5,316 nt of DNA from Veillonella sp. (lineage in GTDB: Bacteria; Bacillota; Negativicutes; Veillonellales; Veillonellaceae), in contig DXZL01000108.1 in NCBI GenBank assembly GCA_019419725.1, positions 1 to 5,316 on the forward strand, read 5' to 3'. The notes under the pieces are model-generated. The model was given only the letters and a program-made list of their open reading frames with translations. It was not told the DNA's origin and searched no databases. Of this stretch, positions 1-5,316 are shown piece by piece (the stretch's first letter is position 1; each line of letters starts with the position of its first letter). A program made the position numbers and the translations under genes.

Positions 1-4
1 TCAA

Positions 5-28
5 ATTCCTATGTTTTTTAGTAGGAAT
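5..28. repeat. Inverted repeat upstream of the hydG promoter
   Basis: ATTCCTA (5-11) and TAGGAAT (22-28) are perfect 7-base inverted arms around a T-rich 10-base spacer. No run of T follows the right arm on either strand, so it is not a good intrinsic terminator. It lies just upstream of the candidate -10 box and spans the -35 position, so it could be an operator or the remnant of an upstream gene's 3' end. Its function is unknown. Confidence 0.35.
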
Positions 29-33
29 AGTGG

Positions 34-39
34 TATACT
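34..39 (+). promoter_or_regulatory. Candidate extended -10 promoter of hydG
   Basis: TATACT at 34-39 is preceded by TG at 31-32, giving the TGnTATAnT form of an extended -10 box for the housekeeping sigma factor. The region 17 bases upstream (ATGTTT at 11-16) is a poor -35, which extended -10 promoters tolerate. Transcription would begin near 46 and leave a leader of about 95 bases before the hydG ATG. This is a motif-based inference; hydG could also be read from a promoter to the left of the window. Confidence 0.45.
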
Positions 40-50
40 ATGTACAGTAT
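35..50. repeat. Small palindrome overlapping the hydG -10 box
   Basis: ATACT (35-39) and AGTAT (46-50) form an inverted repeat with a 6-base spacer. The left arm is most of the -10 box and the right arm covers the predicted start of transcription. A dimeric repressor bound here would block the promoter, and the geometry (half-site centres 11 bases apart, about one helical turn) suits that. In AT-rich DNA a 5-base arm can easily arise by chance. Confidence 0.3.
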
Positions 51-75
51 CAGTGAAATACCAGAAGACTGGTTG

Positions 76-93
76 TCATATACTTTCATATAC
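76..93. repeat. Tandem 8-base direct repeat in the hydG leader
   Basis: TCATATAC occurs at 76-83 and again at 86-93, with a period of exactly 10 bases, close to one helical turn. It lies in the predicted 5' leader of hydG, just ahead of the purine-rich AGAGGGG at 98-104. It may be a paired binding site for a regulator or a chance repeat in AT-rich sequence; there is nothing to decide between them. Confidence 0.35.
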
Positions 94-127
94 CTAAAGA
101 GGGGTGGCGTTGCCACTAGAAAGATTT

Positions 128-134
128 GAGGTAA
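128..134 (+). promoter_or_regulatory. Ribosome binding site that sets the hydG start
   Basis: GAGGTAA lies with 8 bases between its GAGG core and the ATG at 140. The in-frame GTG at 104, the longest possible start, has its purine run AGAGGGG (98-104) directly abutting it with no spacer. An in-frame TTG at 110 sits about 5 bases after that run and is a weaker alternative. Confidence 0.7.
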
Positions 135-139
135 GTACT

Positions 140-1558
140 ATGTATGATGTAAAATCTCCAAAGGCGGAGGAATTTATTTCCCATCAGGAAATCCTTGATA
201 CCCTTGCCTATGCAGAGGAAAACAAGGAAAATCGGGAGTTGTTAGATGCTATTTTAGCAAAAGCTGCTACATTTAAGGGGTTAAACCACAGAGAAGCAGC
301 TGTTCTATTAGAATGTCCGTTACCTGAATATAAGGAAAAGCTTTATGCGTTAGCTAAAGAAATCAAGAAAGCTATTTATGGCGATCGTATCGTTCTATTT
401 GCACCATTATATTTGTCTAATTATTGTATTAATGGTTGTGTATACTGTCCGTACCACTCTAAAAATCGCGATATTAAACGTAAAAAGTTGACTCAAGACC
501 AAATTAGAGAAGAGGTTATTGCCTTAGAAGCGATGGGGCATAAGCGCATTGTTATTGAGTCTGGTGAAGATCCTCTTAATAATCCTCTTGAATATATTTT
601 GGAATCTATCAAGACTATTTACGGTATTAAAAACAAAAATGGCGAAATTCGCCGTGTAAACGTAAATATTGCAGCTTGTTCCGTTGAGGATTACAAGAAA
701 TTACATGAAGCTGGTATTGGTACATATACATTATTCCAAGAAACGTACAATAAAGAAAACTACGAAGCACTTCACCCAACAGGCCCTAAGAGCGACTACG
801 CCTACCATACAGAGGCGATGGACCGCGCTATGCAAGGTGGCATTGATGATGTAGGTATCGGTGTTCTTTATGGCTTAGAACATTATAAATATGATTTTGT
901 AGGTTTGTTGATGCATGCAGAGCATTTAGAGGCTGTATTTGGTGTAGGTCCACATACTATTTCTGTACCTCGTATTTGTCCAGCTGATGATATCGATGTA
1001 GATGATTTCAGTAATGCTGTACCTGACGATATATTTGAGAAAATCGTTGCTCTTATTCGTGTATCCACACCGTATACAGGTATGATTATGTCTACCCGTG
1101 AAAGTCAATCCATGCGTGAACGCGGTTTGGCATTAGGTATCTCCCAAATTAGTGGTGGCTCTCGTACTAGCGTAGGTGGTTATAAAGAAGAAGAGAAACC
1201 AGAGGATAATTCGGCTCAATTTGATCGCAGTGACACACGTACATTAGATGAAATCGTAGATTGGTTACTAGATCTTGGATATGTGCCTAGTTTCTGTACT
1301 GCATGCTATCGAGCAGGTAGAACAGGGGACAGATTTATGGCCCTCGCTAAATCCGGCCAAATCCATAACTGTTGCCAACCTAATGCATTGATGACATTAA
1401 ACGAATACATCATGGATTATGGTGACGAAAAAACTAAAGCTCATGGCGCTAAGGTTATTGAACAACAGTTAGAAAATATCAAAAATGATTTAGTTAAAGA
1501 TAAAGCTAAAGCTTATATTGCACAGATGAAAGACGGCGAACGAGACTTCCGGTTCTAA
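140..1558 (+). CDS. hydG: [FeFe]-hydrogenase maturase HydG (radical SAM tyrosine lyase)
   Basis: HydG cleaves tyrosine with S-adenosylmethionine to give p-cresol and dehydroglycine, from which CO and cyanide are made and loaded on iron as the precursor of the [FeFe]-hydrogenase H-cluster. It is cytoplasmic and works with HydE and HydF. Visible evidence: a 472-residue protein with the radical-SAM CX3CX2C motif at C96, C100 and C103 (YCINGCVYCPY), and the C-terminal CX2CX22C motif at C386, C389 and C412 that binds the auxiliary cluster. It also has the long conserved stretch of the family from GIGTYTLFQETYNK to AMDRAMQGGIDDVGIGVL, and the typical ending RDFRF. With the ATG at 140 the length and cysteine numbering match clostridial HydG as I remember it, and a good Shine-Dalgarno precedes it; starts at 104 or 110 would add 12 or 10 residues. 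It is complete, followed by its own terminator, and no other hyd gene is in view. The related family ThiH lacks this C-terminal CX2CX22C motif, so the call is firm. Confidence 0.97.
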   Translation: MYDVKSPKAEEFISHQEILDTLAYAEENKENRELLDAILAKAATFKGLNHREAAVLLECPLPEYKEKLYALAKEIKKAIYGDRIVLFAPLYLSNYCINGCVYCPYHSKNRDIKRKKLTQDQIREEVIALEAMGHKRIVIESGEDPLNNPLEYILESIKTIYGIKNKNGEIRRVNVNIAACSVEDYKKLHEAGIGTYTLFQETYNKENYEALHPTGPKSDYAYHTEAMDRAMQGGIDDVGIGVLYGLEHYKYDFVGLLMHAEHLEAVFGVGPHTISVPRICPADDIDVDDFSNAVPDDIFEKIVALIRVSTPYTGMIMSTRESQSMRERGLALGISQISGGSRTSVGGYKEEEKPEDNSAQFDRSDTRTLDEIVDWLLDLGYVPSFCTACYRAGRTGDRFMALAKSGQIHNCCQPNALMTLNEYIMDYGDEKTKAHGAKVIEQQLENIKNDLVKDKAKAYIAQMKDGERDFRF

Positions 1559-1573
1559 GTAATTCACTGATCG

Positions 1574-1607
1574 AGAACCTCCTATTGATAATGGGAGGTT
1601 CTTTTTT
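1574..1607 (+). terminator. Intrinsic terminator of hydG
   Basis: AGAACCTCC (1574-1582) pairs perfectly with GGAGGTTCT (1594-1602). The stem can be extended inwards by a T-G wobble and ATT/AAT to a GAT triloop, about 13 pairs in all. Six T residues (1602-1607) follow. It starts 15 bases after the hydG stop codon. There is no A-tract on the left side, so it should act only in the plus direction. It separates hydG from the recJ-rel unit. Confidence 0.93.
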
Positions 1608-1654
1608 GTTGAGAAAAACACAAAGCTTAAATGAGAATAAAATATATAAAATAG

Positions 1655-1683
1655 TTTATTTTGTTCACTTTTTGATGTATAAT
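1655..1683 (+). promoter_or_regulatory. Candidate promoter of the recJ-rel operon
   Basis: A perfect -10 hexamer TATAAT lies at 1678-1683. With 17-base spacing the -35 is TTTATT (1655-1660), a partial match. The surroundings (1636-1690) are very AT-rich and include the small inverted repeat AAAATA-GTT-TATTTT (1648-1662). Transcription would start near 1690. An alternative is TTGATG (1672-1677) with GATAAT (1694-1699), spacing 16. A promoter is expected here because the hydG terminator lies directly upstream. Confidence 0.6.
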
Positions 1684-1692
1684 AAATAAAAA

Positions 1693-1711
1693 TGATAATG
1701 ATAATACGTTG
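1693..1711 (+). promoter_or_regulatory. Tandem GATAAT element, resembling a Fur half-box
   Basis: GATAATGATAAT at 1694-1705 is two adjacent copies of GATAAT, preceded by T at 1693. It equals the first 12 bases of the classical 19-base Fur-box consensus, but the third, inverted part (ATTATC) is not conserved: ACGTTGA follows. It sits immediately downstream of the -10 box, around the predicted transcription start, where a bound repressor could act. In a genome this AT-rich, and with only part of the box present, the assignment is tentative. Confidence 0.25.
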
Positions 1712-1743
1712 AAGTTTTATACTAATATTGATTATAAACTACT

Positions 1744-1748
1744 GAGGG
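1744..1748 (+). promoter_or_regulatory. Ribosome binding site that sets the recJ start
   Basis: GAGGG is followed by two consecutive ATG codons at 1751 and 1754. Spacing from the GAGG core is 3 bases to the first and 6 to the second, so 1754 is favoured. The in-frame TTG at 1709 gives the longest reading frame but is preceded by the GATAAT element with no Shine-Dalgarno, so I reject it. Confidence 0.65.
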
Positions 1749-1753
1749 ATATG

Positions 1754-3736
1754 ATGATTAAGAAAAAACGTTGGCGCATTTCCACAAGCGACAAAGAACA
1801 AGAGAATATCTTAATCCGTGAACTTGGTGTGAATCCTATTGTGGCCAAATTAATGGTTAATCGCCACATAGATGTTGATGAAGGGCGTCGGTTTTTACAA
1901 GGCTCTTTGTCTGATTTGTTAGATCCATTCGCATTAAAAGATATGGATGTAGCTGTTTCGCTAGTTCAGGAGACAATTGAAAAACATAAACCAATCGTTA
2001 TTTATGGTGATTATGATGTAGATGGCATTACTGCCACATCTGTTCTATATCGTTTTTTAAAGAAACTAGGTGCTGATGTTACCTATTACATACCAGAGCG
2101 TCAAAGTGAAGGGTATGGCCTCAATTTAGAGGCTTTAGAGCATCTTATAGAGCAGGGGACAGCTTTAGTAATTACCGTGGATTGTGGTATTAGCTCTTAC
2201 GATATTGTTGAGGCTGTACGTGACCGTATCGATATGATTATTACGGATCATCATACGGCACCAGATATGATTCCACGAGCAAAGGCTGTTATTAACCACA
2301 AGCAAAAGGACTGTCACTACAAGGATAAGAACTTATCCGGTGTTGGGGTTGCTTTTAAATTATGCCAAGCATTGTGGCTTACAAAGACTGGTGAATGGTA
2401 TTTAGATGATTTAGATATCGTTGCATTAGGCACTGTGGCGGACGTTGTGCCGTTAGTCGGTGAGAACCGCATCATCGTAAAAGCAGGCCTTGAAAAGATG
2501 AATAGTCATCCAAATCTAGGAATTAAAAAGCTAATCGATGTAGCAGGTCTCCATGAACGAACTATAACATCTGGACATATTGGTTTCACCTTAGCCCCAC
2601 GGCTCAATGCAGCAGGTCGCGTAACCCATGCAACACGTGCTGTTGAGTTGCTAGTTACTGATAATGCTGACATGGCTGAAGCGATTGCTGAAGAATTAAA
2701 TGAAACAAATCGTGAGCGTCAAGAACTAGAGAGAAATATTCACGAACTAGCTCGTATCGATGTGGCTAACCAAGGCCATAAGGCAGACTATGTAACCGTT
2801 GTAGCCGGTGAAGACTGGCACCCTGGTGTTATCGGTATTGTGGCTTCTCGCTTAGTTGAGGAGTTTTATAAGCCGACTTTGGTTATTAGTATCCACGATG
2901 GCATTGGCAAAGGCTCCTGTCGTAGTATCGATGGTTTTAATATCTACGATGCACTGAAGTCTTGCGAAGATGTGTTATTACAATTCGGTGGCCATGCTGC
3001 AGCAGCAGGCTTCAGTATTGATGCAAATCGTATAGATGAATTGCGAGACCGTTTGACTGCATATTGTAAGGAGCATGTAACAACAGAGGAATACATTCCC
3101 GTTGTTGCTATTGATGCGGAACTACCCGTTGATGATATCGATGTAGATATTATTGACCGCGTATCAGCCCTTGAGCCATACGGTATGGCCAATAGTACGC
3201 CGGTCTTTGCCGTTATGGAAGCAACCGTACAAGATATAATGCTAATGGGACAATTGAAAAATCATTGCAAGGTGATTTTAGAAACCTCTAGTGGCACATT
3301 GGATGCCATTGCTTGGAATCGTCCCGATTTATTTAAAACTATATTCATTGGAACTGTGGTGAAAGTAGCATTTTCATTGCAAAAGAATGAATGGCAAGGG
3401 ATGGTTTCTCCACAGCTTATGATCCAAGCTATTGAACCGCTCACTGAAGAGCCGATTACGCTTTCCACGGAAGGTCTTAGACAAATGTATGTCATAGTAA
3501 AACAAGCTATGCGTGGTCGTAGTCAATCGGTTTATAATGTGGAACAAGAAATTTTGCGACGTAAGCCGGCAGATCAAAATAATCGCAGTGCCCTTACATC
3601 CTTAGATGTATTTAAGGAGTTGGGCATCATAGAAGAATATACCAGTGATGATGGTCAATTAATGCTAAGATGGAATGCCATTGAAGGAAAATTAGATCTT
3701 GTCACGTCCGTAACATTTCTTACCTATAGTGTATAG
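1754..3736 (+). CDS. recJ: Single-stranded-DNA-specific exonuclease RecJ
   Basis: RecJ degrades single-stranded DNA 5' to 3' and serves recombinational repair, mismatch repair and base excision repair in the cytoplasm. The product is 660 residues from the ATG at 1754 (661 from 1751). In order it shows the DHH phosphoesterase domain with GDYDVDG at 85-91, DCG at 143-145, the name-giving DHH at 165-167 and LGTVADVVPL with D230, whose acidic residues and histidines bind the two metal ions. A charged helical linker follows near 300-340, then the DHHA1 domain with WHPGVIGIVASR from 355 and GGHAAAAG from 412. An OB-fold region (about 440-560) comes next, and then a C-terminal segment of about 95 residues. 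That segment is absent from the shorter Proteobacterial RecJ and likely corresponds to the C-terminal extension of Firmicute RecJ proteins. All key residues are present and no frameshift is seen. It is first in an operon with rel, whose Shine-Dalgarno overlaps its TAG stop codon. Confidence 0.96.
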   Translation: MIKKKRWRISTSDKEQENILIRELGVNPIVAKLMVNRHIDVDEGRRFLQGSLSDLLDPFALKDMDVAVSLVQETIEKHKPIVIYGDYDVDGITATSVLYRFLKKLGADVTYYIPERQSEGYGLNLEALEHLIEQGTALVITVDCGISSYDIVEAVRDRIDMIITDHHTAPDMIPRAKAVINHKQKDCHYKDKNLSGVGVAFKLCQALWLTKTGEWYLDDLDIVALGTVADVVPLVGENRIIVKAGLEKMNSHPNLGIKKLIDVAGLHERTITSGHIGFTLAPRLNAAGRVTHATRAVELLVTDNADMAEAIAEELNETNRERQELERNIHELARIDVANQGHKADYVTVVAGEDWHPGVIGIVASRLVEEFYKPTLVISIHDGIGKGSCRSIDGFNIYDALKSCEDVLLQFGGHAAAAGFSIDANRIDELRDRLTAYCKEHVTTEEYIPVVAIDAELPVDDIDVDIIDRVSALEPYGMANSTPVFAVMEATVQDIMLMGQLKNHCKVILETSSGTLDAIAWNRPDLFKTIFIGTVVKVAFSLQKNEWQGMVSPQLMIQAIEPLTEEPITLSTEGLRQMYVIVKQAMRGRSQSVYNVEQEILRRKPADQNNRSALTSLDVFKELGIIEEYTSDDGQLMLRWNAIEGKLDLVTSVTFLTYSV

Positions 3737-3742
3737 GAGGTG
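3735..3742 (+). promoter_or_regulatory. Strong rel ribosome binding site overlapping the recJ stop
   Basis: AGGAGGTG is a near-perfect Shine-Dalgarno whose first two bases are the last two of the recJ TAG stop. The ATG of rel is at 3748, 5 bases after the motif. The overlap suggests that ribosomes finishing recJ can feed directly into rel (translational coupling). Confidence 0.85.
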
Positions 3743-3747
3743 ACACC

Positions 3748-5316
3748 ATGACAACTGTAAATGAAGAAGGCAAAGCTTTAGTAGAACAAAGCACTTTTAA
3801 TAAAGGAAAAGCTTTAGCTGAATTTATGGAGTATATCCATACCTATTTAACAGATGATGAGTGTAACCAAGTATTAAAGGCTTTTGAGCTTGCAGATAAG
3901 GCTCACGAAGGTCAGCTTAGAGCTTCTGGTGAACCGTATATCATGCATCCACTAGCAGTAGCTGATATTTTGGCACACTTACAAATTGACCATATCACAC
4001 TTATGGCAGCACTCATGCATGATGTGGTTGAGGATACATCATATTCAAAGGAAGACTTGGAGGAAATGTTTGGCTCTGAAGTAGCATTCCTTGTTGATGG
4101 TGTAACGAAATTAAACCAATTCCAATATGAAACAAAAGAAGATCGGCAAATGGAAAATTATCGGAAGATGATTTTAGCCATGGCGAAGGATGTGCGCGTC
4201 GTTGTTATTAAACTAGGTGACCGCCTACATAATATGCGTACCTTAAAGCATATGCGTAGCGACAAACAAAAGCGCATTGCAAAGGAAACATTAGAAATCT
4301 TTGCTCCTTTAGCACATCGCCTTGGTATCTTCAATGTGAAATGGGAGTTGGAAGATTTATCATTCCGGTATTTAGAACCAGAAAAATACTATGATCTTGT
4401 AGATCAAATGAAACAAAAACGCCAAGCTCGTGAAGACATTGTAAATGATACGATGAGTCAACTCACTAAGGCTTTAGGCGAAGCTCATATTAAGGCGGAT
4501 ATCAAAGGTCGTCCAAAACATTTCTACAGTATTTACAAGAAGATGAAAAAGGACAATCGCGATTTATCTCAAATTTACGACTTGCTTGCTGTTCGCGTTA
4601 TCGTTGATACAATTCCTGATTGTTACGCGGTACTAGGCATTGCTCATAGTTTGTGGAAACCATTGCCATATCGTTTCAAAGATTATATTTCCATGCCGAA
4701 ATCTAATATGTATCAATCGTTACATACTACGGTTATCGGTACCATGGGGCAACCTGTAGAAATTCAAATCCGTACATGGGAAATGCACCGCGTATCTGAA
4801 TACGGTGTTGCAGCGCATTGGCGTTATAAAGAAGGCAATAAAAATGGCGATAAGGATTTCGACCAAAAGGTTGCGTGGTTGCGCCAAGTATTGGAATGGC
4901 AAGATACAAGTAATCCAACAGAGCTTGTAAACGCTTTAAAATTAGACGTATTCTCCGGTGAAGTATTCGTATTTACACCAAAAGGCGATGTTGTTAAATT
5001 GCCGATAGGTTCTGTTCCACTAGACTTTGCATATCGTGTTCATACCGATGTAGGGCATAGATGTGTAGGTGCCAAGGTAAATGGTAAAATTGTACCTCTT
5101 GATTACACCTTGCAAAATGGTGATATCGTAGATATCATTACATCTAAAACAGGTCGTCCGAGCCTTGATTGGCTTAATATCGTAGGTTCTTCTGAAAGTA
5201 AGAGTAAAATACGCAACTGGTTCAAGCGTGAAAATAAAGCTGAAAATATTGAAAAAGGCTTAGAAGCTCTTGAAAAAGAAGCAAAACGATTAAATTATAA
5301 CTGGAAAGAATTGATT
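3748..5316 (+). CDS. rel: Bifunctional (p)ppGpp synthetase/hydrolase Rel, 3' end cut by the window
   Basis: Rel makes the alarmone (p)ppGpp from ATP and GDP or GTP on starved ribosomes and also hydrolyses it, setting the stringent response. The 523 visible codons remain open to the edge; long Rel/SpoT proteins are usually about 730-750 residues, so roughly 210-220 are missing. The N-terminal HD hydrolase domain has H67, the HDVVEDT motif (H91, D92, E95, D96) and KLGDRLHNMRT with D158, all the metal-binding positions. The synthetase domain has GRPKHFYSIYKKM (R255), YDLLAVRV (D278), RFKD at 309-312 and EIQIRT (E338). The basic RxKD motif, rather than the acidic ExDD of monofunctional RelA, and an intact HD site point to a bifunctional enzyme. 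A TGS domain spans about 395-460 (DVFSGEVFVFTPKGD to NGDIVDIITS), and the helical domain begins after it. The C-terminal zinc-finger and ACT domains would lie beyond the window. It is cotranscribed with recJ. The symbols relA or spoT are also used for this family. Confidence 0.96.
   Translation, partial: MTTVNEEGKALVEQSTFNKGKALAEFMEYIHTYLTDDECNQVLKAFELADKAHEGQLRASGEPYIMHPLAVADILAHLQIDHITLMAALMHDVVEDTSYSKEDLEEMFGSEVAFLVDGVTKLNQFQYETKEDRQMENYRKMILAMAKDVRVVVIKLGDRLHNMRTLKHMRSDKQKRIAKETLEIFAPLAHRLGIFNVKWELEDLSFRYLEPEKYYDLVDQMKQKRQAREDIVNDTMSQLTKALGEAHIKADIKGRPKHFYSIYKKMKKDNRDLSQIYDLLAVRVIVDTIPDCYAVLGIAHSLWKPLPYRFKDYISMPKSNMYQSLHTTVIGTMGQPVEIQIRTWEMHRVSEYGVAAHWRYKEGNKNGDKDFDQKVAWLRQVLEWQDTSNPTELVNALKLDVFSGEVFVFTPKGDVVKLPIGSVPLDFAYRVHTDVGHRCVGAKVNGKIVPLDYTLQNGDIVDIITSKTGRPSLDWLNIVGSSESKSKIRNWFKRENKAENIEKGLEALEKEAKRLNYNWKELI

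Noticed and set aside
5..28. Inverted repeat at the left edge as a terminator of an upstream gene
   Set aside because: The T-run is in the loop and not after the stem, and no A-run precedes it for the other strand, so it does not fit an intrinsic terminator.
1..103. Coding sequence of a preceding gene at the left edge
   Set aside because: Stops occur close together (TAG at 19-21, 22-24 and 28-30) and no frame gives a recognisable C terminus, so the stretch is best read as intergenic.
985..1003. A 19-base identity between hydG (985-1003) and recJ (3130-3148)
   Set aside because: Both stretches encode DDIDVD in the same frame with the same codons. Shared codon preference for an acidic run explains it better than a mobile or regulatory repeat, and the flanks differ.
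669..1108. Short open frames of about 60 codons on both strands inside hydG
   Set aside because: They lie wholly within a clearly identified gene, have no ribosome binding sites or recognisable domains, and look like other-frame shadows.
1608..1753. A riboswitch, T-box or small RNA in the hydG-recJ gap
   Set aside because: The gap is AT-rich with only a weak 6-base hairpin. I see no conserved T-box sequence, no second terminator and no riboswitch core.
2944..3577. Minus-strand open frames of 67-82 codons inside recJ
   Set aside because: They are antisense to conserved RecJ domains, with low-complexity translations and no family resemblance.
4720..4918. Two overlapping minus-strand frames inside rel
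   Set aside because: They are antisense to the synthetase domain of Rel, whose conserved residues explain the sequence.

Overview
The window reads as an ordinary chromosomal segment of an AT-rich anaerobic Firmicute. The three proteins resemble those of Negativicutes, and Veillonella is my best guess from protein character and base composition; no database search was possible. Three plus-strand genes fill almost the whole window, and I see no minus-strand gene, tRNA, rRNA, CRISPR array, insertion sequence or prophage gene.

Region 1 (1-1607) is a single transcription unit. A short leader carries an extended -10 promoter and several small repeats. It is followed by hydG, the radical-SAM tyrosine lyase that makes the CO/CN-bearing iron synthon of the [FeFe]-hydrogenase H-cluster, and then by a strong intrinsic terminator. 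The gene implies that the organism makes an [FeFe] hydrogenase; the hydrogenase and the maturases HydE and HydF must lie outside the window.

Region 2 (1608-1753) is an AT-rich intergenic stretch with a good -10 box and a tandem GATAAT element that resembles half of a Fur box, placed between the promoter and the first gene of the next unit.

Region 3 (1754-5316) is a two-gene operon: recJ (single-strand 5'-3' exonuclease of DNA repair and recombination), then rel (bifunctional ppGpp synthetase/hydrolase), 11 bases apart. The Shine-Dalgarno of rel overlaps the recJ stop codon. The rel gene runs off the right edge with 523 codons visible. Many Firmicutes have apt between recJ and rel; here it is absent.

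I found no convincing undescribed system. The items most worth a second look are the GATAAT element ahead of recJ, the small palindromes around the hydG promoter, and the choice of start codons for hydG and recJ.
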